From Trochalopteron elliotii (taxonomy: Eukaryota; Chordata; Aves; Passeriformes; Leiothrichidae), in contig JANPWX010019780.1 of the NCBI GenBank assembly GCA_024734555.1, positions 198,728 to 262,727 of the forward strand: a DNA stretch of 64,000 nucleotides, in the 5' to 3' direction. Made by a program: the position numbers and the translations under genes. Positions within the stretch are counted from its first letter, which is position 1; each line of letters opens with the position of its first letter. Shown here piece by piece: positions 13,397-25,200 of the stretch. Below the pieces are notes generated by a model. That model was given only the letters and a program-made list of their open reading frames with translations. It had not been told where the DNA came from and searched no databases.

Positions 13397-16300
13397 CATC
13401 TGGGCCAGAGTAATTTTATTCCTATTGATTACATGTAGAAAACTTTAGTGAACCAGGTTTCTGCTACCTTTTTTTTTCAAGATGGCACTTTGGAATTCAA
13501 GTCTGAGTTCTTGTAGGTAAGACATACTGTGCAAAGTTGGAGGAAAGTTATCTCTAGGGATCTGGATGGAGCTAAAAGTCTCTTCTGCTGTCATCTAACT
13601 ATATCCCAATTTTCATTGATGCAAAGTGATTTAATATGTGTGACATGGTATGATTTGTGTGATAATGTTGTCTTATTTAATTTTTCCAACTTCCAGCCCA
13701 ATATCTGTGTACTCTATTTATAATTGTTGTGTTATATATTGTCATGTGAGTTTTTGTAATCTGAATAATTTTGGCTAGTCAGAGTAATGATGGTAAACAC
13801 TGTTTCTTGACATGTAGTAATTTATTCTTGTGTTAAATGGATTATATTTTTCTACATGTCAACCCATATTTTAGAAATAATACATGACAAACTCTGTTTG
13901 CATGAATAGGAAAAGACAGGATTCTAGATGTTTCTACATGATTTTTCTAATTGTGCTATTTAGATGAAAATATTCACATAATTTATATTCAGGTTGTTTG
14001 TGATGTCACAATATGCATGGTATATGTTGACATCAAACAACGTTTTTGTACCTGATTTTGTCAGTTAAGAATGAGGGAGAAAATCAGAGATCTCTTGGTC
14101 ATGATGGACTGTAAGGGATTCAAAGCATACTCAAGTGATAGCTTTCTGAGCTTAAGGAATGTTTTACTCCTCTTAGAAATACTTTCTCACTGCCTCTGAG
14201 ATCTTTACATTAATGTAAAAACATTGATGGACAGTAAAAAGAAATTTTTACACACAGATACTCATATGAACAAACACACTTTTATTTGGTATAAATCTTG
14301 TAGGACAAGTGTGATTGTTGCAGGGACTGCAACTTTAAACAGGCTAAGATTTGTTTCTGTATTCTGTTACATTGAGACACAAGTGATAGCTATTTAACTC
14401 AGTTATGCTAATACCAGTCTTGCATATGTATATTTTTAATAATTTTCTTGTGTAACCAATATGAAAAACTGAAACTAAAACATGTGTTAGCAATACATTC
14501 TAAAGGATATATTTTGAATACTCAGCTTATGGGAAAATCATCACATTGCTTCAGAACAAAATTTCTAATTACATATTTGTTTATAAAAGGTATTGAAATT
14601 TTCATGTTTTATTAAATTAATATATCCCCCAAGAAACTAGATTAATATAGGTAATAGATAATATGCATAATGAATTATAGTTTCATTTTCAGATCAAATA
14701 GTTCCTGATGTGCAAAATCCAATATTTGGGGAGTTTTTTATCTCTGACGAACAGATAAGTTCTAGCAAGAAACTATAATTGTTCATCATTTAGGTAAATT
14801 TTACAGTAGATAATTTTGAGGACAATGAAACCACAGTCAAAGTGCATAGAATATTTAATCTTATATTATTTATCTTTACACTATAAGAGTTTAAATACAT
14901 CTGGACGGTTAATCTGGTTGAGTACAAATCAGTTCTGAGTAATAAATCTATTCTTATATTTCAAAAAACATGTAAACATATATTTTGTTTTCACTCTGCC
15001 TGGTGTTCATGGCTTCTTAAGAACATGGTTTCTTGAGTTTGGGTACTCTGAATTTTTTTTTTCTAGTCATAGTAGAAATATTAGTGAAAGAACCGGTATG
15101 TTATTTTGTAAGAAGCTTTTAAAAGACCATTGTGTGTCATTTTAAAGGCCCTTCCGTGTGTCATTTTTTCTTCCTAAATCCTCCATGACATGCTTGCTAG
15201 AGACTGAAATCCATGTACACACAGTGAACATATACTACTCTGCAATACTCATCTTGCAGAGCCCAAAACTGGGAAGACTTTCAACATATTTCAACATATT
15301 GGCACACTTCTGTGGCAACTTGCATTGCCAATGGTTTGGCTCTACTTTTAAACACCTATAAAAATATATATTTAATTATCATGAAGAAAGGCCCTCTGTG
15401 TATATCCATTTAAATTTCATATGTTAGAATATTGCATCAGGCATATTGCTCTTTCCTGAAATAAACAAGCTAACCCTCTTCATGATCCTATATACCTTCT
15501 GACATTTGAAGAAATTTTTATTTTCTATTGTGACAGCCCTTGTTAGTTTGTTGTAACCTGGTTTAATCCCAGCTACTTATCATCATGTTAGCTGGTAATT
15601 TTATGAGTATGTAATATGATCTGGATTTTTTAAGGAAAAAAACTGACTACAGTGAATGTAGAGGTTTAGTATAAAATAGGTAAGTACCAATCACCATGCT
15701 CAATAGCAGAGTTTAGGTTCCCTCTACTGAGGCACCACTAAAAGGGTCTTGTTAACATTACAATCGTTAGTGATGCCCTAGTGAAGAGTTTTTTGGAATC
15801 AGCAGTACATGTCAGAAAGCTCTCTCTGAAGTGGTTAATCCTCCATTAATCTGAAGTGAATGAGCCAATATAAACATAATTGAATAAGATGTATTTTTGC
15901 CCTGCATGGATTTTTTTTTTAAGCTGGCTAAATAAGAAAGTTCAGGACCTCAGACTTATCAAATGTAGGGTTTCTTATTTGAAATTTGTTGTTTATCAGA
16001 TGTGCAATTTAAACTGAGATAACAGTTCTGCAGTTTTGCTATAACTTCATAAAAAAGGTAAACTGCTGAAGATAAACCATGGAAGTAAAATAGTATTTCT
16101 GTGACAATTCACAGATGAAAACAATATAAAGTAAGAAAAAGAAATAGTGAATAGTTATTGCAATCTATAATTTTTTAAGTTAGAGGAAAACAAGTGTATT
16201 TTAAAGATTGTTCTAAGTATAGGTCTATATTATGTGGAAAATGGAAAAAATATATAAAACAGATGGATCTCAGACAAAAGAAGGTCTAAACAAAGACTGA

Positions 16301-16831
16301 GCAAAACTGTTATTGAGTAAAATAACCAATTTTTTTTCTGTCAGAACAATAGGAAGCAGAAGCCAAAAATTTAGAAAACTGTGTAAGAGAAGTTTTTGCT
16401 GAAGGTAATAAGGTCATATTTATTCTGTTGATTTTTCGGAACTCATACTGCTAAGGAAAAAATTGAGCATATATAATTCTGATAAGAAAGTTTAAACATT
16501 TCATGAAGACCAGAGGAGTGAATACATTCTTCCTCCTTGCAAACTTACCCAAATTCATCAATTGTCCACTGAAATCAATAGAGGTGCACCTTTCTATTTG
16601 TGGACTCTGGATTATGACTTGAATGAAATAAAACCTTCAATTCAGTAAAATACTAGTATACTGCATACATAAAAGTCCAGTGCTGTTTAGTAGTGACTCA
16701 TTGTCTCAGTTTGAAAAAAAGGTGTCTGCTAAGGAAGGCAGAAGCCTCCCTTGGAATGGAAAATGTAACCCCCTTCCCTGCAAAGATATGAGGATAGGAA
16801 TAACAGCTCTTTACTGTTATTTTATATTTTA

Positions 16832-16902
16832 GTATACATATACATATACATATTATACATATTACATATACCTATTAGTATACATACTACATATTGTATG
16901 TA
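16832..16902. repeat. Imperfect (TACATA)n repeat inside the LTR
   Basis: Repeated tatacata, tacatat and tatacat words, ending in gtatgtacaataaag. Confidence 0.8.
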
Positions 16903-17073
16903 CAATAAAGCCAACAAACACCACCACCTCTGGCACTGACACCAAGCAGCACCACGAGCCCCGTGACCCCTTCTCGGCCGCGGGCGCTTTCCCCGTTGGT
17001 GCAGTTCCGGTCACGGCCAGCGGGGGCGCTGGTGGCTCCCGGCGGGCAGGGCGGGTGCGGGGATTCCCCCGCG

Positions 17074-17087
17074 GCTGCAGGGGGCGC
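17074..17087 (+). promoter_or_regulatory. CTCF-like motif in the CpG-rich LTR core
   Basis: The 14 bases gctgcagggggcgc match 12 of 14 positions of the CTCF core consensus CCASYAGRKGGCRS. A weaker relative lies at 17016-17029 (ccagcgggggcgct), where the A before the G run is missing. Whether CTCF binds here cannot be told from sequence alone. Confidence 0.35.
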
Positions 17088-17798
17088 TGTGGCGCGGGCT
17101 CGGGGGTGCGCGGTAATGGCGGACAGGCTGAGCGGAAGGGATGGAGGAGAGGGTTTGCTGCACAGAGCCCTGGGGCAGCCGATCCCGGTGTCCCTGCAGG
17201 ACTCTGAGGAGCACCAAGCTGGAACGGCAGGATGGCTTGGCAGGCAGGAGGTGCAGGGCTACAGTGCAGTGAAAGCTCGGAGCAGGGCTGAAGAAGCAAT
17301 GGGGGCAGGACAGCGTCAGCCCAGCTCTGAGCAGGGCAAAGAGAGGTGAGCCTGAGATTAGGGGTACTCGAGCAGATGGGGACAGGTCCCTCTTCTAGTG
17401 AGGTGGGTGTTAACAAGGTCCCAGTTCAGGGGCTGCTCCTACAAGTGGAGGCTCATCCCAGGGCAGAAGCAGCAGCTCTGGGCTGGGCTCAGGCTGCAGC
17501 AGCGAATTCCCTCCCCCAGGCAGCAGCTCCGACCGTCCTCTTCTGGAGCTGAGAGAGAGAGAGTGAGCAGCTACCCCAGCCCCATCTTTTACCTGCCCAA
17601 TTCTTGCAGTATCTCTGCCCCTAGGAGAGAAACTCCCAGATAACAGAAGTGCAACCAGATTTCCTCCTCTCCTGAGCTTGGTCACTTCTTTTGTTTTCTT
17701 AAGTACCCAGTCTTTATTGTTTCCTAGCAACTTCTGGGAAAACAAATTTCCTGAGTAAAAAGGAACAAAAGGAAAGAAACCTAACCCCCAACACTCAT

Positions 17799-18487
17799 TT
17801 AAACTTCAGGAATAAGTGTGTTGCAAAATATGAAATGCAGATTTATCTTGCAGAATTTTTGGAACCAAAGTACCTTACTCACCTTCTCTTTTTTCCAGTC
17901 TTAATGAGAATGAGCTAAAGATTGTCTCCTTTCAGAAAACAACATCCTCACACGTGTAAGGTAAACAGAGATTTATTGAAGAATTGGCAATATCTGCTCT
18001 ACCTTTGAAACAGAAATGATTTCACACACACTGCCCTCTCTTACAGGTGTGAGCTGAACTTGTTGTCTAAACCACCATAATACAACCTGAAATACAAGAA
18101 TCCACTGGTCAGCCTTTATTGTATTATCTCCATGCTTTAAAATTCACAAGGTATTCTTTCTCCTCTAATTTTCCTCTCTGTCTTGACTATGCTATAATTT
18201 TCTTTGCCTCTCTCCCTTGCACCCTTTTTGTGGGAAGTCCTCTTTATCATTCATTTAGTCTTTCTCAACAGACATTTAAGATAATGTTGTGTGCATTGGA
18301 TGGTATGACTCTTAGTTGCCAGAAACTGGGATCTGCTTTTGCTTATAGTGTATGCTGTAAAAATGTTATAGGAATTGTTGGAAAATAAACCCCCTTACAT
18401 TCCAGTTGGAGCAGAACTGTTTTCCTGTCCAGGCCTTTCTGCCCTGAAGTCTGCTTTCTATACTAGAAATTCTGGCCTCAAAAGAAA
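17799..18487. other. No feature seen
   Basis: AT-rich sequence with short open frames only. Nothing recognised. Confidence 0.6.
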
Positions 18488-18814
18488 TCACAGAATCACC
18501 AGGCTGGAAGAGACCCCTAAGGTCATCAAGTCCAGCCCAGCCCTAACACCTCAACTAAACCATGGCGTCTAGTGCCACATCCAGTCTTTTTTTAAACACA
18601 TCCAGGGATGGCGACTCCACCACCTCCCCAGGCAGACCATTCCAATATTTCATCACTCTGCTGTAATATCCTACCTATATTTCCCTTGGTAGAGCCTAAG
18701 ACTCTCATTCTGTCAGTTGCTGTCTGGAGGAAGAGATGAATGCCCACCTGATTACAACTACCTTTCAGGAAGTTGTAGAGACTGATGATGCCACCTCTGA
18801 ATCTCTTTTTCTTA
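18488..18814 (-). mobile_element. CR1 LINE, 3' end, minus strand
   Basis: The plus strand begins tcacagaatcaccaggctgg, continues agacccctaaggtcatcaag, and then runs through the ccagggatggcgactccacc and gaggaagagatgaatgccc segments. This is the reverse complement of the CR1 3' untranslated region. The octamer terminus is at the lower coordinate. The copy is 5'-truncated near 18814 and non-coding. Confidence 0.9.
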
Positions 18815-18832
18815 GATTCTGTGATTCTGTGA
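18815..18832 (+). repeat. CR1-type terminal octamers in opposite orientation
   Basis: GATTCTGTGATTCTGTGA is the plus-strand form of the CR1 terminal octamer. It directly abuts the truncated 5' end of the minus-strand CR1. With TCACAGAATCA at 18488-18498 it forms a perfect 11-base inverted repeat flanking that element. Confidence 0.6.
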
Positions 18833-20652
18833 AATTTTGGCCTGTCCCAAGGAGATGGCAGAGTCACATGGTACAGGTGGGGTTGGGTAACTTTGGTGAC
18901 ACATGCATTGCAGTAGAGTTTTCCTCTATTTGCATATCAAGGAGTGTGTAAGATAATATGTTAATGGGACATAATAAGTGTCTCACTTACTTGTGGTCAG
19001 AATTTATAGTTGACAGAAGTGGTAGAATCAACACTTACAGAATTCTTAGGCAGAAGTCAAGGCTTTGCAGGCATCCTTAAGGACACAGACTTTCAACAAG
19101 GGCTGTTTTCCACGGTGAGGGGAGTGTGGCTCTTGGCTGCAACAAAGGCATGATGCTTTGTGTGCTTCATTGAAGCAACACCAGGGCATGAGGCCTCTGC
19201 TTCACTCCAGGCACTTAGGCACTTAGATATTAGGCCTTGCTTCAGGCTGATGAAAGATAAGAAAGAGGCTCAGCTCATGTTGTTCTCAACCAGTCTCATC
19301 AGTTCTTCACTGTCTTGAAGCAGCACTGTACCATTCTGATAATTTATAGCCACTATACAGCAAAAAGGAGACAGTTATTCCTGTACTTCTGCACCTGACT
19401 AATTTTTTGTTTTATTAGAAATCAATTGTTGCAATTGTAACTTGGATGTGCCTTTCCTGACATTTCCCTGTCTCCTGGGAAACCAGCTGCATCTCATTTT
19501 ACTACCATTTACAATGCCTAATTAATTTTTCTTGCTGTGGGGAAGGTAGACTACTGGTTTCCAATAGTATGCACAACACTCTGTGGCCTGGATATTTTCC
19601 CTATGACATCAGTGATAGGTTAAATAAGTTGTTTCAATTTTTAACATCTGATGTAAACTAAGTCACATTTTGAACTGTTTTTTTCCAGAGGATTATTCTA
19701 TTAATTTTTCTCATCACTGTAGGATGTACATATATGACATATAGTTGGTCTTGCAAAGGACTGTTGACTTAAGAAACTAGCTATCTTGGTTTTCTGTACA
19801 TTTTTGTCCTCCCACAAAAAGGTTTGGCCCTTGACTGACATATGTTTAGACGTATTTAATATTTTCATCAAAGAAAAATTACTTGAATCCAGTTCAATAT
19901 TGTGTTTGCCCTTCCTCTCTTCTTTTAGCAAAATGGTACAACCTGGCACTCAATTACATTCCTTGAAAGACAGGAAAAGGGTGGGAATTTTCAGTGTGCA
20001 GAGACAAATGATTAGTAGCTGAATAGTACTATTATCTCTTTGTCCAAAATTAAACTTTACTATGTCAGTCACACAAAATTATTGGCGTAGAAAGCTCTCT
20101 TTTCCTCTCTCATTCCTTAAAAACAAAAGAAATTTAGGTTTTCTGTTATTGGTTCTGCTGCACCAAGAGATAGAACAAAAGCCAACACGACTCAAACCAA
20201 AATAATTTTATTGAATGATAAAAGGATGAAATCAATATATTTCTATCTGTTCATAAAATTTCTTCATAATGGCTTTCTGGGCCCAATGCTCTAACACTCT
20301 ATACAGCTAATAATGGCTTTCTAATTTCATAACGTGCAAAGCTAGAGTTTTAAATCTATTTACTTTAACTTCATGACATGTATCAGCGGCAAAAGGATGC
20401 ATTTAGTGGCTCCATGTTACATGTTTCTATTAGATTAGAGGGTGCCCAAATGTCTTCCTCAGGAACTCACATTTCAAGTTCTCCAGGAGGGAAGAGAAAG
20501 AAAGGAAAGGTTACTTTATTAATAATTCAGTTCTTAAATTTTAAAAAGTCAGATCCTTCCTGTGCTTTTGAATTGCAACATATCTGGCATTGTTTTCAGT
20601 CTGAATTCTTCTTTCAGGAGGCTGCAGCTTACCTCTGTGTTGTTGAAGTTGT
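18833..20652. other. No gene seen
   Basis: Unique-looking AT-rich sequence. The segment at about 19000-19360 is slightly more GC-rich, but I recognise no family. Open frames are short. Confidence 0.55.
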
Positions 20653-20957
20653 GCCCTTCCCTTCCCTTCCCTTCCCTTCCCTTCCCTTCCCTTCCGTTCC
20701 CTTCCCTTCCCTTCCCTTCCCTTCCCTTCCCTTCCCTTCCCTTCCCTTCCCTTCCCTTCCCTTCCCGGAACTTCCCTTCCCTTCCCTTCCCGGAACTTCC
20801 CTTCCCTTCCCGGAACTTCCCTTCCCTTCCCGGAACTTCCCTTCCCTTCCCGGAACTTCCCGGAACTTCCCTTCCCTTCCCGGAACTTCCCTTCCCTTCC
20901 CTTCCCGGAACTTCCCTTCCCTTCCCGGAACTTCCCTTCCCGGAACTTCCCTTCCCT
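20653..20957. repeat. (CTTCC)n pentanucleotide satellite with interspersed CGGAA units
   Basis: About 61 pentamers in register. The first part (to about 20765) is nearly pure CTTCC with one C-to-G style variant (cttccgttcc near 20695). From 20766 on, CGGAA pentamers are interspersed ten times at spacings that are all multiples of five. The minus strand reads (GGGAA)n, with runs of three G separated by two bases, a pattern able to form G-quadruplexes. The pure part is a homopyrimidine-homopurine mirror repeat. Lack of stop codons makes all frames open across the array (apparent proteins of up to 207 codons), which should not be read as genes. Confidence 0.97.
20762..20945. promoter_or_regulatory. 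Ten copies of the STAT-type palindrome TTCCCGGAA
   Basis: TTCCCGGAA occurs with its first T at 20762, 20787, 20807, 20827, 20847, 20857, 20877, 20902, 20922 and 20937. Each fits TTCN3GAA, the gamma-activated-site consensus bound by STAT1 and STAT5 family dimers. The motif copies are certain. Any regulatory function is inference, since the motif follows automatically from CTTCC followed by CGGAA in the satellite. Confidence 0.35.
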
Positions 20958-21778
20958 TCTTTTCTTTTTTTTTCAGTCTCAAAAGGTACAGTTCTGATTA
21001 AACAATTTGAACATATGTGAATATTTAGGAAGGGAAAAAGGGTTAATTACTTTGCTTTAATCTTCCTGACTTTTTTTCCCATCTCAGTGGCATGTAAATT
21101 ACACTTCTTTCTGAGAGGAGAAATTTTAAACATGAACGGGAAGGAAATAGTTTGAAATGCACTGTCTCACCTGTCCCAAAAGGAATCCACTATTTTACGA
21201 GCCTTGGATGTACGAATGGATCTCTAAATCAAAATCAGATGAGGGTTTTAGGTCCAGAGATTTTCAAGTTAGCTGTTACATAAATACAGTCCACAGAAAG
21301 AGGAAAAGATTGGGATTAGCAATTTATGCAAGATTGTCTATAAAACTGGATTTTTTTCAACCTATAGAGACTTGCAGGTTTGACAGTGACCCTTGCTTAT
21401 TCTTCATTGAAGAAATGCCCCAGAACATTTTACCCTGTGGAGAAACTGGAATAAGAGGGAACAGAATGGTTCTTTCTAAGAGAACAATCTTTAGTTTTCC
21501 AGTCAAGATATGACTCTCCAATTCATGCTGACTCTCCCTGTCTGACTTCCTTAGGCTGAATGCTCAACCTTAGGACTTAGGAAGAGCAGAACTGGATATC
21601 TCTTCCTCCCACTTTGGACCTACTAGTTCAGTAAAAGTATGTGATAGGCACTGTAATGTGAATGTAAAATTTGTCATTTTTGCTAATGAAAAGTAAAAAT
21701 TGTACTAAAGATCCTTTTCTGAACTTAGCAAATATCTGAAATGAACCTTGAAAAGTAGTGATACTGAGTTTTCATGTA
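20958..21778. other. No gene supported; one 118-codon open frame
   Basis: A plus-strand open frame starts with ATG at 21157 and ends at 21513. It has no motif or membrane segment I recognise, no family resemblance and no clear promoter or splice context. A frame of this length is expected by chance in a window this size. The rest holds nothing recognisable. Confidence 0.5.
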
Positions 21779-21784
21779 TCTGAT

Positions 21785-22196
21785 TGTTGCGGTGCATGAT
21801 TGAGGTTTTCAAATTTTTATCTGTATTTTGTTTAATTTCCTGTATTGGTTTGCCCCTTCTAAAACACCCCCACCCCTGTACCCAAAATATCACCTGATAT
21901 CACCCTGTCCTGGACCCACCCCTTTCCTTCCCCCGTTGGCCCAGAGTGTGCTCCGCCCAGGCTGCGACCTGGTAGAGGAAGCACAGGGGCCCAAAGCCTG
22001 CTGTTCTGGCAAGTGCACTTCTGGCACATGGAGCTGCACTGAATAAACACCTTCCCAAAACCAAGCCAGAGCCTGCTTCTTGACTCCAAGCCTTCACCAC
22101 GCTCAGCCAGCTAGACTGAGGGATCCACGAACTGTTTTAGTTGGTCTGGGAACTGCTTTAGCCGGTAAGCAGCCCCCACGAGAGAAACCAACAACA
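21785..22196 (+). mobile_element. Solo LTR, 412 bases, ERVK-type 6-base target duplication
   Basis: The element starts TGTTGCGG and ends CCAACAACA. TCTGAT lies directly outside both ends (21779-21784 and 22197-22202), a perfect 6-base TSD. An AATAAA poly-A signal lies at 22042-22047, followed by a U5-like tail. The second half aligns with the LTR at 41408-41898 (shared gaataaacacct, gcttcttgactcc/gctcttcactcc and ttggtctggg segments), so both belong to one family. No internal genes are attached. Confidence 0.8.
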
Positions 22197-22202
22197 TCTG
22201 AT

Positions 22203-25200
22203 CTGCTGCCATGAGGGAGCAGGTGTTCACAGTAAATTCAGATTACACTCAGAAAATTTTCAGCTAATCTGGGTGCCCTAGCAGAAGATTCAAAGCTGTT
22301 ATTGCACTCCAGGAGAAAGCAAGTTGAAATAACACATTTCTGTTATGATTGCAACTTCTATGATTTATGATTGCAGGTTCTAGCATTCTACTAAATCAAT
22401 TTCTCTCTGAATAAGAGGCCACAATCTGTCAGATCCAAACCTTGGCTGGGACTCTGCATTTTTTTTGACCTTTGTTGAAATTAGATTGATGCTATTCTGA
22501 GGCACACCATGAACCTTTAGAAGCTAAGAAGTTCAAAGGCTTCTTTGAACCTATTTATGTTACAGTTTAATGATTCATATGTCATTTCTTTGTTCCAACT
22601 TCTGTATCCTGATGCCAGGTATCATGTAATAAATCATGATTGTGCACTGTAGAACTATTTCACATAGTGCTTAAAACCATTAAAATACCTGATAGATATC
22701 TCCTGTACTAAAGTCATTCAGGAGAATGAATCTCAGATGCAAGCTATAAAGCATGGCTTTAGTCCTTGTGAGTTAAAAAACTATATACTCATGCATCCTG
22801 AGCACTACATGACATAGCAGTAGTGTCCATAGTAATCTCTAGTTTTACAGGATTACGTGTGTATCTTAAATTGTTGTCTTTTCAGAAATAAGACTTAATG
22901 GAATGTTAGCCATGAATACATACTATAACTGCAGCAAAGAAAAAATAGGGATTAGCCTAAAAATGGCATCAGTTTATTCATACTTTCAATATACTGAATA
23001 ATTTCCACTGAAAGCTAAAGGAAAGGTTGCAGTTAATTTTAATGGTAGTCTTTCCTGCAACCTCATTAAAATTGCATCAAACATTCCTAATTTTATTATT
23101 TCCTGTTCTATGATGCTGACTCAATGACTTTAGTTCATTTATTTATTTGTGGTGGGGAAAAATATCCATGTTTAGTTAAAGAAGTATAAAAGGGAAGATA
23201 ATGCCTTCAGGTAGCCCAAGTGGCATTTATCGCTGCTTGTGCTCTAATTTGAGATTTTTTTGCATTTTTGTAACATCAGTTTTTAAATAGCGTAAATTGG
23301 TACAGTTGTATTGAAATTTGTGGACTTACACTGGGTAAAACAGCTTTCAACACAGGTTATTCAGTTTGTTTGTTCTGGGCATGGTGTGCAGCACAGGACA
23401 GTGATTTCTGGACCTCCTGGATATCCCTCAGAAAAGGATTTTCTTTGTAAGGGGTTTCTACCTACACACTTTTCTTGGGCTGATCGGTTGAATTTGACAG
23501 TCAGGCACCTGAAGGCTCTCTCAGAGGTCTTTTGGGAGCACCTATTGTTAACTACATCACCCTGTCTTTTAGGAGTTAGGAAAGTGTGTTTTTCTTCTAT
23601 ATATTTTTAATACTTTTTAATAATACTCTTTTTTCTCCCTCTATGGTGTTTTGTTGATAATTGTAAAGGTCACTTGTACTTTCATATCTCTTCTCTAACT
23701 GTGAACGGAAGATATGGCCCATGGAAAGGAATAGGCTTGAGATGAAGTCTGCTTACCGTATTTGTCTGCCGTGGCTTACCTATGTGAACACAGCCTATAT
23801 GATACATGATGAAAACTCTTAATGGGGAGCATTAGAAAAATGAAATAGAGCAACACTTCTCCCATGCTTTGGCACAAATCAGGACTAATCTGCTGGGGTA
23901 AATGAAAGCTACTATATCACAGGTACTGGCATTAACAAGTTTTTCTCCTTCCTTTAATGTAAGAGTGCTGTAATGCTGCTCCTATTTAAAGACATTGCTG
24001 TAGAAGGAGACAGCATTTTCTGGACTGTTACTTTAAAAAGCCCCTCACAATTCAGACTTTTACTCAGTTACAATGAAATTATCTCTAACATCTGATCCTG
24101 CTTTCTTTCCAGCCTAACAGTTTCTTGGAAAGAAAACAGTCAACTCATTCCTAGTGGATCTTTTATGCTTTATACAGACAAGACCTGAAATTAAAAGCTG
24201 ACCTCAGCCATTTGTTTCTCGCTCTGTCATTAAAACTTTTGTCAAGCAGTCACTAAAATGTGAAAAACTTTTTGATACCATCCCAAATCAGTATCCTAGA
24301 CACAGCAAGAATAACCAGGTAAGGAAAGCATTCACTTTTAACTCTTGCTCTGAAGGTCAAGAAGGCTTCAGTGACTGACTTTTTGTTTGTTTCACATAGA
24401 AGAGTAAAGAGAACACATAAATGAGTGTGACAAATGCTAATTGTGCATGGATTATATTTAATTTTTCCTCCTCTTCTTCATGCTTTAAACACACAATGGT
24501 TCAAAATATAAATGCATCAAGATTCTAAACCTTCAAGATTATGCTGGGAGACCTCTTCCTTAAGGCAGGGTAAATGCCTCTTAAAAAACACTAAAGCACC
24601 ATTTCTTTTCTCACCTTTTACATTGCTGTACAAGAACAGCTGTGTTGCACTTGTTGTACTAGAGAGAATTACTGCACAAGATAGTTAAAAGGAGAGCACT
24701 AGAGAGAATCTGATGTTTGCTTGTCATAATTGTCTTTTTCTGCCTCCCTCTCACTAGTGTAAGAAGTGCTACATTTTTAGTTATATAGGTGATTGTCGGG
24801 TATCTCCATGAAGAATACTTTGACTAAAGAAGTCTGAGAACTTTTAAATAATCTAGCTCTCTTTTCTCTCTCCTTTTATAAGGTAGCTTGGGTTTAGATC
24901 ATTTTGGCAAGTCTACATATAAGCACTGCTGCTTCTGACTGTTACTTTACAGCTTCCTAGCTCAATTACAAGGTAATTCTTTATATAGTCTTCTGAGTTT
25001 TCCAATAAATTCTCCATTGAAAACTAAGGGCTACTGTGTTAAATCACTCGTGAAACGATTTACCATTCCTTAATGCTCTTTTTCATATAATGAAGAATAT
25101 GGATTAAATATATTTGCTGCCTCCAAATGAAATGGGCTCCAATGATTAACACATTAAGGCATATAGTCAAGAGAGATTGATGCAGGTTTAGCAACAGTGC

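Larger units (their letters stand above)
8941..16696. other. Long AT-rich stretch, no gene or transposon recognised
   Basis: Nearly 8 kb with no recognisable gene, RNA or mobile element. Open frames do not exceed about 85 codons and show no family resemblance. Poly-T tracts occur at 10763-10779 and 13380-13396. Short tandem duplications occur at about 12712-12747 (aggacagagttttaca) and 15279-15300 (tttcaacata). The part from about 11630 to 11960 is very rich in TAATTA- and TGACAG-type words. Confidence 0.55.
16702..17793 (-). mobile_element. Solo LTR, about 1.09 kb, with CpG-rich core and 5-base target duplication
   Basis: On the minus strand the block starts TGTTGGGGGTTAGG and ends CAAACTGAGACA, the TG...CA form of an LTR. 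The identical pentamer CTCAT lies directly outside both ends (16697-16701 and 17794-17798), the TSD size of ERVL-type elements. The middle (about 16960-17560) is strongly GC- and CpG-rich in an otherwise AT-rich region, as in promoter-bearing U3 regions. The part nearest the minus-strand 3' end is AT-rich and has a TACATA-type repeat. Its opening and closing phrases resemble LTRs I know from passerines. No internal genes adjoin it. Two long open frames (184 codons minus, 128 codons plus) are products of the GC-rich composition. Confidence 0.75.

Noticed and set aside
16963..17349. CpG-island first exon: ATGGCGGAC start at 17116 followed by an AG|GTGAGC donor at about 17346
   Set aside because: Attractive at first, but it lies wholly inside a CTCAT-flanked LTR. 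The frame has no known domain, and the antisense strand is equally open (184 codons, 16862-17416).
20642..20960. Heat-shock elements in the satellite
   Set aside because: Spacing between GAA and TTC is one or three bases, not the two required. The fit is to the STAT pattern.
20378..21020. Long frames of 207, 152 and 117 codons with Phe-Pro-Ser-Leu or Gly-Lys-Glu repeats
   Set aside because: They are translations of the CTTCC satellite, which has no stop in any frame used.
21157..21513. 118-codon plus-strand frame with ATG
   Set aside because: No family resemblance or gene context; length is within chance expectation.
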